From Pseudomonas lalkuanensis (lineage in GTDB: Bacteria > Pseudomonadota > Gammaproteobacteria > Pseudomonadales > Pseudomonadaceae): a stretch of 64,000 nucleotides of DNA. Position numbers and translations under genes: made by a program. Positions 32,800 through 44,438 of the stretch are shown in pieces. The notes below the pieces were generated by a model. That model searched no databases and was not told the origin of the DNA. It saw only the letters and a program-made list of their open reading frames with translations. The stretch is from the NCBI RefSeq assembly GCF_008807375.1, contig NZ_CP043311.1:3328001-3392000 (forward strand), in the 5' to 3' direction. Position 1 is the first letter of the stretch. Each line of letters starts with the position of its first letter.

Positions 32800-34794
32800 T
32801 TGAACGAACACAACGACAAAGCCGTGCTCTTTGGTAACGGCGACGAACTGCCCAGCAACACCTCCGATAACCCGCATATCAGCGACCTCATCGGCAGCCT
32901 CAACCGCCGCCAGGTGCTGATCGGCGGCGCCGCCGCGAGCGCCCTGGCATTCCTTGGTGCAGCCCTCCCGGGAGAGGCGATGGCCGCCGACTCGCAAGCC
33001 AACGGCTTCCCCTTCAAGCCACGCTCGCGCCTGCCCTTCGATGCAATCCCCACCGGCCGCGCCGACGCCATCACCGTGCCGCCGGGCTACAAGGCCACGC
33101 CTTTCATTCCCTGGGGAACCCCGATCACCGGGCGCTATCCCGCGTTCCTCGACGACGCCAGCAACAGCGCCCAGGACCAGGCTGAACAGATCGGCATGCA
33201 CCATGACGGCATGCACTTCTTCCCCATCGATGCCCGACGCGGCCCCGGCAGGCGTTCGGACCACGGCTTGCTGGTGCTGAACCACGAGTACATCGATGCT
33301 CCGCTGCTGCACCCCAACGGCCCGACCGTGGTCGGCGGCAAGCGCACCATCGCCGAAGAAGTCCGCAAGGAGATCAACGCCCACGGCGTTTCCGTGGTCG
33401 AGATTCGCCGCAATGTCAATGGCGAATGGGAAGTGGTGCCGAGCCGCCGCAACCGCCGCATCACCGCCGCCACGCCGATGCAGATCACCGGGCCGGCCCG
33501 CGGTCACAAGCTGCTGCAGACCCGCTACAGCCCGCAGGGCACCGCCACTCGCGGCACCCAGAACAACTGCTCCAACGGCTTCACGCCCTGGGGCACCTAC
33601 CTCACCTGCGAGGAGAACTGGGCCGGCTACTTCGCCACCCGCGACACCGGCCTGCCGCGCGAACTGCAGCGCTACGGCCTGCGCAGCAGCAGCCGCTTCG
33701 GCTGGGAAACCCTGCCGGGCGACGAGTTCGAACGCTTCGACGCGACCCGCAAGACCGCCGATGCCAAGGGCGACTACCGCAATGAGCCGAACCACTTCGG
33801 CTGGATCGTCGAGATCGATCCCTTCGACCCCGACTCCACCCCGGTCAAGCACACCGCCCTGGGCCGCTTCGCCCATGAAGGCCTGATCTTCGCCCCGGTC
33901 AAGCCCGGCCGCCCCGTGGTCTGCTATTCCGGCGACGACTCGCAGAACGAGTACATCTACAAATACGTCAGCCGCGACAAGTATCGCCCTGGCCAGGCCG
34001 ATGGTCGCCTGCTGGACGAAGGCACGCTCTATGTCGCCCGCTTCAATGCCGACGGCAGTGGCGACTGGCTGCCTCTGGACATCAATGATCGCAACTTCCT
34101 CAAGGCCTGCCTGGCCGCCGGCATCACCTTCGCCGACCAGGGTGAAGTGCTGATCAATACCCGCCTGGCCGCCGACGCGGTTGGCGCCACCCGCATGGAC
34201 CGCCCGGAATGGGGCGCAGTGAATCCGGACAACGGCGAGGTGTACTTCACCCTCACCAACAACACCGCCCGCACCACCGCCGACGCTGCAAACCCGCGCC
34301 CGACCAACGCCTACGGCCACATCATCCGCTGGCGCGAGAACAGCCGCGATCACGCAGGCCGCCGCTTCGACTGGAACATCTTCCTGCTCGCCGGTCCCGA
34401 GGGCGACAGCCGCGGCCCGAATGGCAAGCCCCTGGGCGCGCAGAACATTCTCGCCAGCCCCGATGGGCTCTGGTTCGACGACGAAGGCCGCCTGTGGATC
34501 CAGACCGACATGAGCGGCAGCCAGCTCAGCGCCGGCCCCTTCGGCAACAACCAGATGCTCGTGGCCGACCCGCGCAGCGGCGAACTCAAGCGTTTCCTAG
34601 TGGGCCCGCTGGGCGCCGAAGTCACCGGCATCAGCGCCACGCCGGACTTCCGCACGCTGTTCGTGAACATCCAGCACCCGGGCGAAGGCTCCACCGCAAC
34701 GAACCTGCTCAGCACCTGGCCGGACGGCGCAGGCAAGCGCCCCCGCTCGTCCACCGTGATCATCCAGCGCGAGGACGGGCGTCGCCTCCTCTGA
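32800..34794 (+). CDS. phoX: PhoX-family alkaline phosphatase, Tat-exported
   Basis: 664-residue DUF839/PhoX protein, a calcium- and iron-dependent periplasmic phosphatase that frees phosphate from organic esters. The Tat signal is SLNRRQVLIGGAAASALAFL with the twin arginines at 36-37 and a cleavage site near AMA. Family segments include MHHDGMHFFP, LVLNHEYIDA, CSNGFTPWGTYLTCEENWAG and DGLWFDDEGRLWIQTD. The start codon is TTG at 32800, with GGAG 7 nt upstream and no in-frame ATG before the Tat motif. A candidate Pho box precedes it and a strong terminator follows. Confidence 0.92.
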   Translation: MNEHNDKAVLFGNGDELPSNTSDNPHISDLIGSLNRRQVLIGGAAASALAFLGAALPGEAMAADSQANGFPFKPRSRLPFDAIPTGRADAITVPPGYKATPFIPWGTPITGRYPAFLDDASNSAQDQAEQIGMHHDGMHFFPIDARRGPGRRSDHGLLVLNHEYIDAPLLHPNGPTVVGGKRTIAEEVRKEINAHGVSVVEIRRNVNGEWEVVPSRRNRRITAATPMQITGPARGHKLLQTRYSPQGTATRGTQNNCSNGFTPWGTYLTCEENWAGYFATRDTGLPRELQRYGLRSSSRFGWETLPGDEFERFDATRKTADAKGDYRNEPNHFGWIVEIDPFDPDSTPVKHTALGRFAHEGLIFAPVKPGRPVVCYSGDDSQNEYIYKYVSRDKYRPGQADGRLLDEGTLYVARFNADGSGDWLPLDINDRNFLKACLAAGITFADQGEVLINTRLAADAVGATRMDRPEWGAVNPDNGEVYFTLTNNTARTTADAANPRPTNAYGHIIRWRENSRDHAGRRFDWNIFLLAGPEGDSRGPNGKPLGAQNILASPDGLWFDDEGRLWIQTDMSGSQLSAGPFGNNQMLVADPRSGELKRFLVGPLGAEVTGISATPDFRTLFVNIQHPGEGSTATNLLSTWPDGAGKRPRSSTVIIQREDGRRLL

Positions 34795-34810
34795 CTCCCC
34801 GCAAGGTCTG

Positions 34811-34839
34811 GGCCGACCCATCCGGGTCGGCCTCTTTTT
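34811..34839 (+). terminator. Intrinsic terminator of phoX
   Basis: GGCCGACCC (34811-34819) pairs with GGGTCGGCC (34824-34832) around ATCC; TCTTTTT follows. Confidence 0.92.
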
Positions 34840-35285
34840 CCACCACCGGCAAAAGTGCTTGAACAAAAACAAATGGAATTGTCGCAATTATGAACGCGAC
34901 TTGAAGAGCAACTTCCGGGCTATTGGGGAATATTTGATCGCGCAGTTTCTTAGTTCTTCGAGACAACTCTCGTGTAGTGACTAATTAACCACCAATCAAA
35001 CGATAATGCCTATCATTCGCGAAGCTGGTACGACCACCGCTGCGACATAAGGCCGCAATCAGACCAAGGCCTAAGAAAATCACGAAAGCCTTGCGCTTCG
35101 TGGCCTGCAGAGGAGACAGACGCCAAGAATCGGGCTTCTCAGGCAATTTTTTGGCCTGAAAAATTTACTTGCACACCCGGTCAGGCATAAAATTGTCGGA
35201 ATCGATTGCCTGGGCATCATTTGATGCTCGGCATTAAACCTTTTAACGCAAGTGAACGCCGTTCCTTGTCTTAAGGAGTTCCGGC
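34840..35285 (+). promoter_or_regulatory. nuo operon upstream control region
   Basis: 446 bp, markedly AT-richer than its surroundings, with no supported gene. It contains a Fur-box-like site (35002-35020), a TCAGGC/GCCTGA hairpin with T-rich loop (35139-35159), a candidate sigma-70 promoter (-35 TTTACT 35164-35169, -10 TAAAAT 35188-35193, 18-bp spacer) and a GCATCA/TGATGC dyad (35214-35227). AAGGAG at 35273-35278 serves nuoA. Confidence 0.55.
35002..35020. promoter_or_regulatory. Fur-box-like site upstream of nuo
   Basis: GATAATGCCTATCATTCGC agrees with the 19-bp Fur consensus (GATAATGATAATCATTATC) at 14 positions, including both inner half-sites GATAATG and ATCATT. It lies 280 bp before nuoA and about 170 bp upstream of the candidate promoter, far for direct repression, so it may belong to an unseen upstream promoter. 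Confidence 0.4.
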
Positions 35286-35699
35286 ATGTCGGAAGCAACT
35301 GCCATCATCTCCCACAACTGGGGTTTCGCTGTTTTCCTGTTGGGCGTCGTCGGCCTCTGCGCCTTCATGATCGGGGTTTCCAGCCTGCTCGGCAGCAAGG
35401 CCATCGGTCGCAGCAAGAACGATCCCTTCGAATCCGGCATGCTCCCCACCGGCACCGCCCGCCTGCGCCTCTCCGCCAAATTCTATCTGGTCGCGATGCT
35501 CTTCGTGATCTTCGACGTCGAAGCCCTCTTTCTCTTCGCTTGGTCCGTTTCCGTCCGCGAAAGCGGTTGGGCCGGTTTTATCGAAGCAACCATTTTCATA
35601 GCAATTCTGTTGGCAGGTCTTGTCTACCTTTGGCGCATCGGGGCGCTTGATTGGGCTCCCGAAGGTCGTCGCAAGCGGCAGGCGAAGCTAAAACAATGA
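35286..35699 (+). CDS. nuoA: NADH-quinone oxidoreductase subunit A
   Basis: 137-residue membrane subunit of complex I with three transmembrane helices. The conserved loop [21 protein letters not shown] after helix 1 is the quinone-site (ND3) loop, and [14 protein letters not shown] is helix 2. ATG 35286 has AAGGAG 7 nt upstream. First gene of the 13-gene nuo operon, which ends at 50118. Confidence 0.96.
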   Translation: MSEATAIISHNWGFAVFLLGVVGLCAFMIGVSSLLGSKAIGRSKNDPFESGMLPTGTARLRLSAKFYLVAMLFVIFDVEALFLFAWSVSVRESGWAGFIEATIFIAILLAGLVYLWRIGALDWAPEGRRKRQAKLKQ

Positions 35700-35709
35700 G
35701 GCTTTGGCA

Positions 35710-36387
35710 ATGCAATACAAACTTACTCGGATCGATCCGGATGCGACCTATGAGCAGTATCCGATCGGCGAGCGGGAGACCGTTTCCGACCCGCTGCTAG
35801 AAGATCAGGTGCACAAGAACATCTTCCTGGGCAAGCTCGAGGATGTTCTCAACGGCGCAGTCAACTGGGGTCGCAAGAACTCCCTGTGGCCGTACAACTT
35901 CGGCCTCTCCTGCTGCTACGTGGAGATGACCACTGCCTTCACCGCGCCGCACGACATCGCGCGATTTGGTGCGGAGGTCATTCGTGCATCACCGCGCCAG
36001 GCGGACTTCATGGTCATCGCCGGCACCTGTTTCATCAAGATGGCGCCGGTCATCCAGCGCCTCTATGAGCAGATGCTGGAGCCCAAGTGGGTGATCTCCA
36101 TGGGTTCGTGCGCGAACTCCGGCGGCATGTACGATATTTACTCGGTCGTTCAGGGCGTGGACAAGTTCCTCCCCGTTGACGTCTACATTCCCGGCTGCCC
36201 GCCCCGTCCGGAGGCGTTCCTGCAAGGCTTGATGCTGCTGCAGGAATCCATCGGCCAGGAGCGCCGCCCGCTATCCTGGGTCGTGGGGGACCAGGGCATC
36301 TACCGTGCCGACATGCCCTCCGAGCGAGAAAAGCGCCGCGAACAGCGTATTCAGGTCACCAACCTGCGCAGCCCCGACGAAGTCTGA
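35710..36387 (+). CDS. nuoB: NADH-quinone oxidoreductase subunit B
   Basis: 225-residue PSST-type subunit carrying the terminal 4Fe-4S cluster N2. Ligands are the adjacent cysteines of [10 protein letters not shown] plus those of MGSCANSGG and PGCPPRPEA. The start is ATG 35710 ([10 protein letters not shown]) because GAGG at 35698-35701 is 8 nt away; an in-frame TTG at 35704 is only 2 nt from it. 10 bp after nuoA. Confidence 0.97.
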   Translation: MQYKLTRIDPDATYEQYPIGERETVSDPLLEDQVHKNIFLGKLEDVLNGAVNWGRKNSLWPYNFGLSCCYVEMTTAFTAPHDIARFGAEVIRASPRQADFMVIAGTCFIKMAPVIQRLYEQMLEPKWVISMGSCANSGGMYDIYSVVQGVDKFLPVDVYIPGCPPRPEAFLQGLMLLQESIGQERRPLSWVVGDQGIYRADMPSEREKRREQRIQVTNLRSPDEV

Positions 36388-36449
36388 GCCTGTTCTTCCC
36401 CGGAAGACCCCAGGCTCATTCTTTACGTTGACGAATAGCGACCGAGACC

Positions 36450-38231
36450 ATGACTGCAGACACCGTTCTGTCCATTCCGCCTTACAAGGCAGACGACCAA
36501 GACGTCGTCGTAGAGCTGAATTCCCGCTTCGGCGCCGAAAGCTTCACCATCCAGTCGACCCGTACCGGCATGCCGGTGATCTGGGTCGGCCGTGACAAGC
36601 TGATCGACGTCCTCAAGTTCCTGCGCAACCTCCCGCGCCCCTACGTCATGCTGTACGACCTGCATGGCGTCGACGAGCGCCTGCGCACCCAGCGCCGCGG
36701 CCTGCCGAACGCCGACTTCACGGTGTTCTACCACCTCATGTCGCTGGAGCGTAATAGTGACGTGATGATCAAGGTGGCCTTGTCCGAAGGCGACCTCAAC
36801 CTGCCTACCGCCACCGGTATCTGGCCGAATGCCAACTGGTACGAGCGCGAAGTCTGGGACATGTACGGCATCACCTTCGCCGGCCATCCGCACCTGTCGC
36901 GGATCATGATGCCCAACACCTGGGAAGGTCACCCGCTGCGCAAGGACTACCCGGCGCGCGCCACCGAATTCGATCCCTTCAGCCTGACCCTGGCCAAGCA
37001 CCAGCTTGAAGAAGAAGCCGCGCGCTTCCGCCCGGAAGACTGGGGCATGAAACGCCACGGCGAGAACGAGGACTACATGTTCCTCAACCTCGGCCCGAAC
37101 CACCCTTCCGCCCACGGTGCGTTCCGTATCATCCTGCAGCTGGACGGCGAAGAGATCGTCGACTGCGTGCCGGAAGTCGGTTACCACCACCGTGGCGCCG
37201 AGAAGATGGCAGAGCGCCAGTCCTGGCACAGCTTCATTCCGTACACCGACCGTATCGACTACCTCGGTGGCGTGATGAACAACCTGCCCTACGTCCTCGC
37301 GGTCGAGAAGCTGGCCGGCATCAAGGTGCCGCAGCGCGTCGACTTCATCCGCGTGATGATGGCCGAGTTCTTCCGGATCACCAGCCACCTGCTGTTCCTG
37401 GGCACCTACATCCAGGACGTGGGCGCCATGACGCCGGTGTTCTTCACCTTCACCGACCGCCAGCGTGCCTACAAGGTGATCGAAGCCGTGACCGGTTTCC
37501 GCCTGCACCCGGCCTGGTACCGCATCGGTGGCGTCGCCCACGACCTGCCGCGCGGCTGGGATGGCCTGGTGAAAGAGTTCGTCGAATGGCTGCCCAAGCG
37601 CCTCGACGAATACGAAAAGGCCGCCCTGAAGAACAGCATCCTGCGTGGCCGTACCATTGGCGTTGCCCAGTACAACACCAAGGAAGCCCTGGAATGGGGC
37701 GTTACCGGTGCCGGCCTGCGTTCCACCGGTTGCGACTTCGACCTGCGCAAGGCCCGCCCCTACTCCGGCTACGAGAACTTCGAGTTCGAAGTGCCCCTGG
37801 CCCACAACGGCGACGCCTACGACCGCTGCATGGTTCGCGTGGAAGAGATGCGCCAGAGCATCCGCATCATCGACCAGTGCCTCAAGAACATGCCGGAAGG
37901 CCCGTACAAGGCGGATCACCCGCTGACTACGCCGCCGCCGAAAGAGCGCACGCTGCAGCACATCGAGACCCTGATCACCCACTTCCTGCAGGTTTCCTGG
38001 GGCCCGGTCATGCCGGCCAACGAAGCCTTCCAGATGATCGAGGCGACCAAGGGCATCAACAGCTACTACCTGACCAGCGACGGCAGCACCATGAGCTACC
38101 GCACCCGGATCCGGACGCCCAGCTTCCCCCACCTGCAGCAGATCCCCTCGGTGATCCGCGGCAGCATGGTGGCAGACCTGATCGCCTACCTGGGCAGTAT
38201 CGACTTCGTAATGGCTGACGTGGACCGCTGA
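36450..38231 (+). CDS. nuoC: NADH-quinone oxidoreductase fused subunit C/D
   Basis: 593-residue fusion, as in E. coli and other Pseudomonas. The N-terminal part (about 1-180) is the 30-kDa subunit, with [19 protein letters not shown]. The C-terminal part (about 200-593) is the 49-kDa subunit, with [18 protein letters not shown], the quinone-site His region, and [15 protein letters not shown]. It forms the quinone chamber with NuoB. 62 bp after nuoB. Confidence 0.97.
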   Translation: MTADTVLSIPPYKADDQDVVVELNSRFGAESFTIQSTRTGMPVIWVGRDKLIDVLKFLRNLPRPYVMLYDLHGVDERLRTQRRGLPNADFTVFYHLMSLERNSDVMIKVALSEGDLNLPTATGIWPNANWYEREVWDMYGITFAGHPHLSRIMMPNTWEGHPLRKDYPARATEFDPFSLTLAKHQLEEEAARFRPEDWGMKRHGENEDYMFLNLGPNHPSAHGAFRIILQLDGEEIVDCVPEVGYHHRGAEKMAERQSWHSFIPYTDRIDYLGGVMNNLPYVLAVEKLAGIKVPQRVDFIRVMMAEFFRITSHLLFLGTYIQDVGAMTPVFFTFTDRQRAYKVIEAVTGFRLHPAWYRIGGVAHDLPRGWDGLVKEFVEWLPKRLDEYEKAALKNSILRGRTIGVAQYNTKEALEWGVTGAGLRSTGCDFDLRKARPYSGYENFEFEVPLAHNGDAYDRCMVRVEEMRQSIRIIDQCLKNMPEGPYKADHPLTTPPPKERTLQHIETLITHFLQVSWGPVMPANEAFQMIEATKGINSYYLTSDGSTMSYRTRIRTPSFPHLQQIPSVIRGSMVADLIAYLGSIDFVMADVDR

Positions 38232-38233
38232 TC

Positions 38234-38728
38234 ATGAGCACCCTTATCCAGACCGACCGTTTCGTCCTCAGCGAAACTGAGCGCTCGGCCATCGAGCACG
38301 AAATGCATCACTACGAGGACCCGCGCGCGGCGTCCATCGAAGCCCTGAAGATCGTCCAGAAAGAGCGTGGCTGGGTGCCGGACGGCGCCGCTGACGCCAT
38401 CGGCGCGATCCTCGGCATTCCCGCCAGCGACGTCGAAGGCGTGGCTACCTTCTATAGCCAGATCTTCCGTCAGCCGGTCGGCCGCCACGTGATCCGCGTG
38501 TGCGACAGCATGACCTGCTACGTCGGCGGCCATGAGTCCGTCGTTGCCGAAATGCAGAAGCAACTCGGCATCGGCCTTGGCCAGACCACCACTGACAGCC
38601 GCTTCACCCTGCTGCCGGTCTGCTGCCTCGGCAACTGCGACAAGGCCCCGGCCGTGATGATCGACGACGACACCTTCGGCGACGTACAACCTGATGGCGT
38701 TGCCAAGCTGCTGGAGGCCTACCAATGA
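38234..38728 (+). CDS. nuoE: NADH-quinone oxidoreductase subunit E
   Basis: 164-residue 24-kDa-type subunit of the NADH module, with 2Fe-2S cluster N1a. Ligands are in [11 protein letters not shown] and [11 protein letters not shown]. It starts 2 bp after nuoCD and overlaps nuoF by ATGA, so expression of the flavin module is coupled. Confidence 0.96.
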   Translation: MSTLIQTDRFVLSETERSAIEHEMHHYEDPRAASIEALKIVQKERGWVPDGAADAIGAILGIPASDVEGVATFYSQIFRQPVGRHVIRVCDSMTCYVGGHESVVAEMQKQLGIGLGQTTTDSRFTLLPVCCLGNCDKAPAVMIDDDTFGDVQPDGVAKLLEAYQ

Positions 38729-40071
38729 AGACCCTCACCTCCATTGGCCCGGCCAACCGCATCGCCCGCAGCGAAGAAACCCATCCGCTGACCTGGCGCC
38801 TGCGTGAAGACGCACAGCCGGTATGGCTTGATGAGTACCAGCAAAAGAACGGCTACGCCGCTGCCCGCAAGGCCCTGACCGAAATGGCCCAGGCCGAGAT
38901 CGTGCAGCAGGTGAAGGACTCCGGCCTCAAGGGGCGCGGCGGCGCGGGCTTCCCCACTGGCGTGAAGTGGGGCCTGATGCCGGCCGACGAATCCATGAAC
39001 ATCCGCTACCTGCTGTGCAACGCGGACGAAATGGAACCCAATACCTGGAAGGACCGCATGCTCATGGAGCAGCTGCCCCACCTGCTGGTGGAAGGCATGC
39101 TGATCTCCGCACGCGCCCTCAAGGCCTACCGTGGCTACATCTTCCTGCGTGGCGAGTACGTCGACGCGGCGCGCAACCTCAATCGCGCGATCGACGAAGC
39201 CAAGGCCGCCGGCCTGCTGGGCAAGAACATCCTCGGCAGCGGCTTCGACTTTGAACTCTTCGTCCACACCGGCGCAGGCCGCTATATCTGTGGTGAAGAG
39301 ACCGCACTGATCAACTCCCTGGAAGGCCGCCGCGCCAACCCGCGTTCCAAGCCGCCCTTCCCTGCCGCCGTCGGCGTCTGGGGCAAGCCCACCTGCGTCA
39401 ACAACGTCGAGACCCTGTGCAACGTGCCGGCGATCGTCGCCAACGGTGTTGACTGGTACAAGACCCTCGCCCGTCCGGGCAGCGAAGACATGGGCACCAA
39501 GCTCATGGGATTCTCCGGCAAGGTGAAGAACCCTGGTCTCTGGGAGCTGCCCTTCGGCGTTCCTGCCCGCGAGCTGTTCGAGGACTACGCTGGTGGGATG
39601 CGCGACGGTTTCAAACTGAAAGCCTGGCAGCCCGGCGGTGCCGGTACCGGCTTCCTGCTGCCGGAGCACCTGGACGCCCCCATGTACGCAGCCGGCATCG
39701 CCAAAGTGGGCACCCGTATGGGTACCGGCCTGGCACTGGCCGTGGACGACAGCATCAACATGGTCTCCCTGCTCCGCAACATGGAAGAGTTCTTCGCCCG
39801 TGAGTCCTGCGGCTGGTGCACCCCGTGCCGTGACGGCCTGCCGTGGAGCGTGAAAGTGCTCCGTGCGCTGGAGCGTGGCGAAGGCCAGGCCGGCGACCTG
39901 GAGACCCTCGAGCAGCTCGTCAGCTTCCTCGGCCCAGGCAAGACCTTCTGCGCCCACGCACCGGGCGCCGTCGAGCCACTGGGCAGTGCGATGAAGTATT
40001 TCCGTCCGGAGTTCGAGGCAGGCATCGCCAGCCAGATTCCGGCAGCGCGTCCGATTCCCGTCGGCGCCTGA
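38725..40071 (+). CDS. nuoF: NADH-quinone oxidoreductase subunit F
   Basis: 448-residue 51-kDa-type subunit that binds NADH, FMN and the 4Fe-4S cluster N3. FMN/NADH motifs are [16 protein letters not shown] and [19 protein letters not shown]. Cluster ligands are in [12 protein letters not shown], with a fourth Cys in [10 protein letters not shown] 99-bp gap separates it from nuoG, the largest inside the operon. Confidence 0.97.
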   Translation: MKTLTSIGPANRIARSEETHPLTWRLREDAQPVWLDEYQQKNGYAAARKALTEMAQAEIVQQVKDSGLKGRGGAGFPTGVKWGLMPADESMNIRYLLCNADEMEPNTWKDRMLMEQLPHLLVEGMLISARALKAYRGYIFLRGEYVDAARNLNRAIDEAKAAGLLGKNILGSGFDFELFVHTGAGRYICGEETALINSLEGRRANPRSKPPFPAAVGVWGKPTCVNNVETLCNVPAIVANGVDWYKTLARPGSEDMGTKLMGFSGKVKNPGLWELPFGVPARELFEDYAGGMRDGFKLKAWQPGGAGTGFLLPEHLDAPMYAAGIAKVGTRMGTGLALAVDDSINMVSLLRNMEEFFARESCGWCTPCRDGLPWSVKVLRALERGEGQAGDLETLEQLVSFLGPGKTFCAHAPGAVEPLGSAMKYFRPEFEAGIASQIPAARPIPVGA

Positions 40072-40170
40072 ACAGAAGAATTCGCGCAGCGGCGGCCGCT
40101 CACCCGGCCCCGCGCGCACGCTGATTCCATTAGCCAAAGCCCGGTCACACGGGCAGATGAAGACTGAACC

Positions 40171-42879
40171 ATGGCCACTATCCACGTAGACGGCAAGACG
40201 CTCGAAGTCGATGGTGCAGACAACCTCCTGCAGGCCTGTCTGTCCCTCGGACTCGACATCCCCTACTTCTGCTGGCACCCGGCGCTCGGTAGCGTCGGCG
40301 CCTGCCGCCAGTGCGCGGTCAAGCAGTACACCGACGAGAACGACAAACGCGGTCGCCTCGTCATGTCCTGCATGACGCCTGCCACCGACAACACCTGGAT
40401 TTCCATCGACGACGAAGAAGCCAAGCAATTCCGCGCCAGCGTCGTCGAATGGCTGATGACCAACCACCCGCACGACTGCCCCGTGTGCGAGGAAGGCGGT
40501 CACTGCCACCTGCAGGACATGACGGTAATGACCGGCCACAACGCCCGTCGCTACCGCTTCACCAAGCGCACCCACCAGAACCAGGAGCTCGGCCCGTTCA
40601 TCGCCCACGAGATGAACCGCTGCATCGCCTGCTATCGCTGCGTGCGCTACTACAAGGACTACGCTGGCGGCACCGACCTCGGCGTCTACGGCGCCCACGA
40701 CAACGTCTACTTCGGCCGTGTCGAGGATGGCGTACTGGAGAGCGAATTCTCCGGCAACCTGGTCGAGGTCTGCCCGACCGGCGTGTTCACCGACAAGACC
40801 CACTCCGAGCGCTACAACCGCAAGTGGGACATGCAGTTCGCGCCGAGCATCTGCCACGGCTGTTCCAGCGGTTGCAACATCAGCCCCGGTGAGCGCTACG
40901 GCGAGATCCGCCGCATCGAAAACCGTTTCAACGGCTCGGTGAACCAGTACTTCCTCTGCGACCGCGGCCGTTTCGGCTACGGCTACGTCAACCGCGAAGA
41001 CCGTCCGCGCCAGCCGCGTTTGGGCAACCAGCAGCTTGGTCTGGACGCCGCCCTGGACAAGGCCGCCGAGCTGCTCGAAGGCAAGCGCGTAATCGGCATC
41101 GGCTCGCCCCGCGCCAGCCTCGAAGGCAACTTCGCCCTGCGTGAACTGGTCGGCGCCGAGAACTACTACTCCGGCATCGCCGCCCAGGAACTCGCGAACC
41201 TGCGCCTGATCCGCGACATCCTGCAGAACGGCCCGCTGCCCGTGCCCACCCTGCGCGACGTCGAGAAGCACGACGCCATCTTCGTCCTCGGTGAAGACCT
41301 GACCCAGACCGCCGCCCGCATGGCCCTCGCCCTGCGCCAGGCGGTCAAGGGCAAGGCCACCGAGATCGCCGCCTCGATGAAGATCCAGGACTGGCACATG
41401 GCCGCCGTGCAGAACGTCGCCCAGGACGCCTTGAACCCGCTGTTCATCGCCAGCGTCGCCGCCACCCGCCTGGATGACGTCGCCGCCGAAAGCGTCCATG
41501 CCGCTCCTGCCGACCTGGCCCGCATCGGTTTCGCCGTGGCCCATGCCATCGACCCGAGCGCACCGGCCGTGGAAGGCCTCGAAAGCGAAGCCGCCGAGCT
41601 GGTCAAGCGCATCGCCGATGCCCTGCTCGCAGCCAAGCGTCCGCTGGTCATCTCCGGTGCGTCCCTGGGCGAGAAGGCTCTGATCGAAGCCGCCGCCAAC
41701 ATCGCCAGCGCACTGAAGAACCGTGAAAAGAATGGTTCCCTCAGTCTGGTGGTACCGGAAGCCAACAGCATGGGCCTTGCCCTGTTCGGTGGTGAATCCG
41801 TCGATGCCGCCCTGGACGCCCTGACCACTGGCAAGGCCGACGCCGTCGTCGTACTCGAGAACGATCTGTACCGCCGCGCCGATGCCGCCAAGGTCGACGC
41901 TGCCCTGGCCGCCGCCAAGGTCGTGATCGTTGCCGATCACCAGCAGACCGCTACCGTCGATCGCGCCCACCTGGTGCTGCCGGCTGCCAGCTTCGCCGAA
42001 GGCGACGGCACCCTGGTCAGCCTGGAAGGCCGCGCCCAGCGCTTCTTCCAGGTCTTCGACCCGACCTATTACGACGCCAACATCCTCGTTCGCGAAGGCT
42101 GGCGCTGGCTGCACGCGCTGCACAGCACCCTGCAGGGCAAGTCGGTCGACTGGACCCAGCTGGACCAGGTCACCACCGCCTGCGCCGACAGCAGCCCGCT
42201 GCTCGCCGGCATCCGTGACGCCGCGCCGAACTCCTCGTTCCGCATCAAGGGCCTGAAGCTCGCCCGTGAACCGCACCGCTACAGCGGCCGGACCGCCATG
42301 CGCGCCAACATCAGCGTGCACGAGCCGCGTCAGCCCCAGGACAAGGACTCCGCCTTCGCCTTCTCCATGGAAGGCTACGCCGGCACCAAGGAGCCACGTC
42401 AGCAGATCCCCTTCGCCTGGTCCCCGGGCTGGAACTCGCCGCAGGCCTGGAACAAGTTCCAGGATGAAGTCGGCGGTCACCTGCGCGCTGGCGACCCGGG
42501 CGTTCGCCTGATCGAGGCCAAGGGACAGTCCCTGCCCTGGTTCAGCGTCAACGCCGCCTTCAACCCGGCCCAGGGCACCTGGCAGGCCGTGCCGTTGCAT
42601 CACCTGTTCGGCAGCGAGGAGAGCAGCTCCCGCGCCGCTCCGGTGCAAGAGCGCATCCCGCAGCCCTATGTGGCCCTGGCCAAGGACGAAGCCGATCGCC
42701 TCGGCGTCAATGACGGCGCCCTGCTCGCCCTGACCGTCAACGGCCAGACCCTGCGTCTGCCGCTGGCCATCAAGGAAGAAATGGGCATTGGCCTGGTCGG
42801 TCTCCCGGCGGGCCTGCCGGGCATCCCGGCCGCCTTCGCCGGCGCCGTTGTCACTGCCGTACAGGAGTCCGCGCAATGA
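40171..42879 (+). CDS. nuoG: NADH-quinone oxidoreductase subunit G
   Basis: 902-residue 75-kDa-type subunit of the molybdopterin-oxidoreductase fold without molybdenum. Iron-sulfur sites in order: 2Fe-2S N1b ([20 protein letters not shown]), His-liganded 4Fe-4S N5 ([17 protein letters not shown]), N4 ([12 protein letters not shown] and EVCPTGVF), and the extra N7 site (CHGCSSGCN plus YFLCDRG), which only some bacteria have. The C-terminal half is Ala-rich, as in other Pseudomonas. It overlaps nuoH by ATGA. Confidence 0.96.
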   Translation: MATIHVDGKTLEVDGADNLLQACLSLGLDIPYFCWHPALGSVGACRQCAVKQYTDENDKRGRLVMSCMTPATDNTWISIDDEEAKQFRASVVEWLMTNHPHDCPVCEEGGHCHLQDMTVMTGHNARRYRFTKRTHQNQELGPFIAHEMNRCIACYRCVRYYKDYAGGTDLGVYGAHDNVYFGRVEDGVLESEFSGNLVEVCPTGVFTDKTHSERYNRKWDMQFAPSICHGCSSGCNISPGERYGEIRRIENRFNGSVNQYFLCDRGRFGYGYVNREDRPRQPRLGNQQLGLDAALDKAAELLEGKRVIGIGSPRASLEGNFALRELVGAENYYSGIAAQELANLRLIRDILQNGPLPVPTLRDVEKHDAIFVLGEDLTQTAARMALALRQAVKGKATEIAASMKIQDWHMAAVQNVAQDALNPLFIASVAATRLDDVAAESVHAAPADLARIGFAVAHAIDPSAPAVEGLESEAAELVKRIADALLAAKRPLVISGASLGEKALIEAAANIASALKNREKNGSLSLVVPEANSMGLALFGGESVDAALDALTTGKADAVVVLENDLYRRADAAKVDAALAAAKVVIVADHQQTATVDRAHLVLPAASFAEGDGTLVSLEGRAQRFFQVFDPTYYDANILVREGWRWLHALHSTLQGKSVDWTQLDQVTTACADSSPLLAGIRDAAPNSSFRIKGLKLAREPHRYSGRTAMRANISVHEPRQPQDKDSAFAFSMEGYAGTKEPRQQIPFAWSPGWNSPQAWNKFQDEVGGHLRAGDPGVRLIEAKGQSLPWFSVNAAFNPAQGTWQAVPLHHLFGSEESSSRAAPVQERIPQPYVALAKDEADRLGVNDGALLALTVNGQTLRLPLAIKEEMGIGLVGLPAGLPGIPAAFAGAVVTAVQESAQ

Positions 42880-43868
42880 GCTGGCTGACGCCCGAACTGA
42901 TCGACATCGTCGTCGCCGTCCTCAAGTCCATCGTCATTCTCCTGGCGGTGGTGGTGAGCGGCGCGCTGCTCTCCTGGGTGGAACGTCGCCTGCTGGGCCT
43001 GTGGCAGGACCGTCATGGTCCGAACCGCGTTGGCCCGTTCGGCGCCTTCCAGCTCGGCGCCGACATGATCAAGATGTTCTTCAAGGAAGACTGGACCCCG
43101 CCGTTCGCCGACAAGCTGATCTTCACGCTGGCACCCATCATTGCGATGAGCGCCCTGCTGATCGCTTTCGCCGTGGTGCCGGTCACCCCCACCTGGGGCG
43201 TGGCCGACCTGAACATCGGCGTCCTGTTCTTCTTCGCCATGGCCGGCATCGCGGTATACGCGGTGCTCTTCGCCGGCTGGTCGAGCAACAACAAGTTCGC
43301 CCTGCTGGGCAGCCTGCGTGCCTCGGCCCAGACCATCTCCTACGAGGTGTTCCTGGCCCTGTCGCTGATGGGCATCGTGGCCCAGGTCGGTTCCTTCAAC
43401 ATGCGCGACATCGTTGAATACCAGGCCCAGAACCTGTGGTTCATCATCCCGCAGTTCTTCGGCTTCTGTACCTTCATCATCGCTGGCGTCGCCGTGACCC
43501 ACCGTCACCCGTTCGACCAGCCGGAAGCGGAACAGGAACTGGCCGACGGTTATCACATCGAATACGCCGGCATGAAGTGGGGCATGTTCTTCGTGGGCGA
43601 GTACATCGGCATCGTGCTGATCTCCGCCCTGCTCGTGACCCTGTTCTTCGGTGGCTGGCACGGCCCGTTCGGCATCCTGCCGCAGATCCCCTTCATCTGG
43701 TTCGCACTCAAGACCGGCTTCTTCATCATGCTGTTCATTCTGCTGCGCGCGTCCATCCCGCGCCCGCGCTATGACCAGGTGATGGCCTTCAGCTGGAAGG
43801 TCTGCCTGCCGCTGACCCTGATCAACCTGCTGGTGACCGGCGCCCTGGTGCTGGCCGCGGCCCAGTAA
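42876..43868 (+). CDS. nuoH: NADH-quinone oxidoreductase subunit H
   Basis: 330-residue ND1-type membrane subunit with about eight helices, connecting the quinone chamber to the proton-pumping arm. Family segments are [32 protein letters not shown] and [13 protein letters not shown]. It overlaps nuoG by 4 nt and precedes nuoI by 11 bp. Confidence 0.97.
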   Translation: MSWLTPELIDIVVAVLKSIVILLAVVVSGALLSWVERRLLGLWQDRHGPNRVGPFGAFQLGADMIKMFFKEDWTPPFADKLIFTLAPIIAMSALLIAFAVVPVTPTWGVADLNIGVLFFFAMAGIAVYAVLFAGWSSNNKFALLGSLRASAQTISYEVFLALSLMGIVAQVGSFNMRDIVEYQAQNLWFIIPQFFGFCTFIIAGVAVTHRHPFDQPEAEQELADGYHIEYAGMKWGMFFVGEYIGIVLISALLVTLFFGGWHGPFGILPQIPFIWFALKTGFFIMLFILLRASIPRPRYDQVMAFSWKVCLPLTLINLLVTGALVLAAAQ

Positions 43869-43879
43869 GGAGTAATGCC

Positions 43880-44428
43880 ATGATCAAAGAAATCATCCAT
43901 GTCGTGCATGGCACCTTCACCCAGCTTCGCAGCCTGGTGATGATCTTCGGCCATGCCTTCCGCAAGCGTGACACCCTGCAATACCCGGAAGAGCCCGTGT
44001 ACCTGCCGCCGCGCTACCGTGGCCGCATCGTCCTCACCCGCGACCCCGACGGCGAAGAGCGTTGCGTAGCCTGCAACCTGTGCGCCGTTGCCTGCCCGGT
44101 CGGCTGCATCTCCCTGCAGAAGGCCGAAACCGACGATGGCCGCTGGTACCCCGAGTTCTTCCGCATCAACTTCTCCCGCTGCATCTTCTGCGGCCTGTGC
44201 GAGGAAGCCTGCCCCACCACGGCGATCCAGCTGACCCCGGATTTCGAGATGGGCGAGTTCAAGCGCCAGGACCTGGTGTACGAGAAGGAAGACCTGCTGA
44301 TCTCCGGCCCGGGCAAGAACCCGGACTACAACTTCTATCGCGTGGCAGGCATGGCCATCGCCGGCAAGCCGAAAGGCGCCGCGCAGAACGAAGCCGAGCC
44401 GATCAACGTGAAGAGCCTGCTGCCCTAA
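43880..44428 (+). CDS. nuoI: NADH-quinone oxidoreductase subunit I
   Basis: 182-residue TYKY-type subunit with two 4Fe-4S clusters (N6a, N6b). Their ligands are [17 protein letters not shown] and [17 protein letters not shown], both complete CxxCxxCxxxCP motifs. It bridges NuoG and NuoB electron transfer. 10 bp before nuoJ, whose Shine-Dalgarno overlaps this stop. Confidence 0.97.
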   Translation: MIKEIIHVVHGTFTQLRSLVMIFGHAFRKRDTLQYPEEPVYLPPRYRGRIVLTRDPDGEERCVACNLCAVACPVGCISLQKAETDDGRWYPEFFRINFSRCIFCGLCEEACPTTAIQLTPDFEMGEFKRQDLVYEKEDLLISGPGKNPDYNFYRVAGMAIAGKPKGAAQNEAEPINVKSLLP

Positions 44429-44438
44429 GGAGACGCGC

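Noticed and set aside
34935..34948. Anr/FNR box (TTGAT-N4-ATCAA) upstream of nuo
   Set aside because: The left half TTGAT is present but the right half reads CAGTT, too poor to call.
38719..42876. 1385-codon minus-strand frame across nuoF and nuoG
   Set aside because: Third-position GC bias of nuoF/nuoG keeps the opposite strand free of stops. The product is low-complexity Gly/Ala/Val/His and overlaps well-supported complex I genes.
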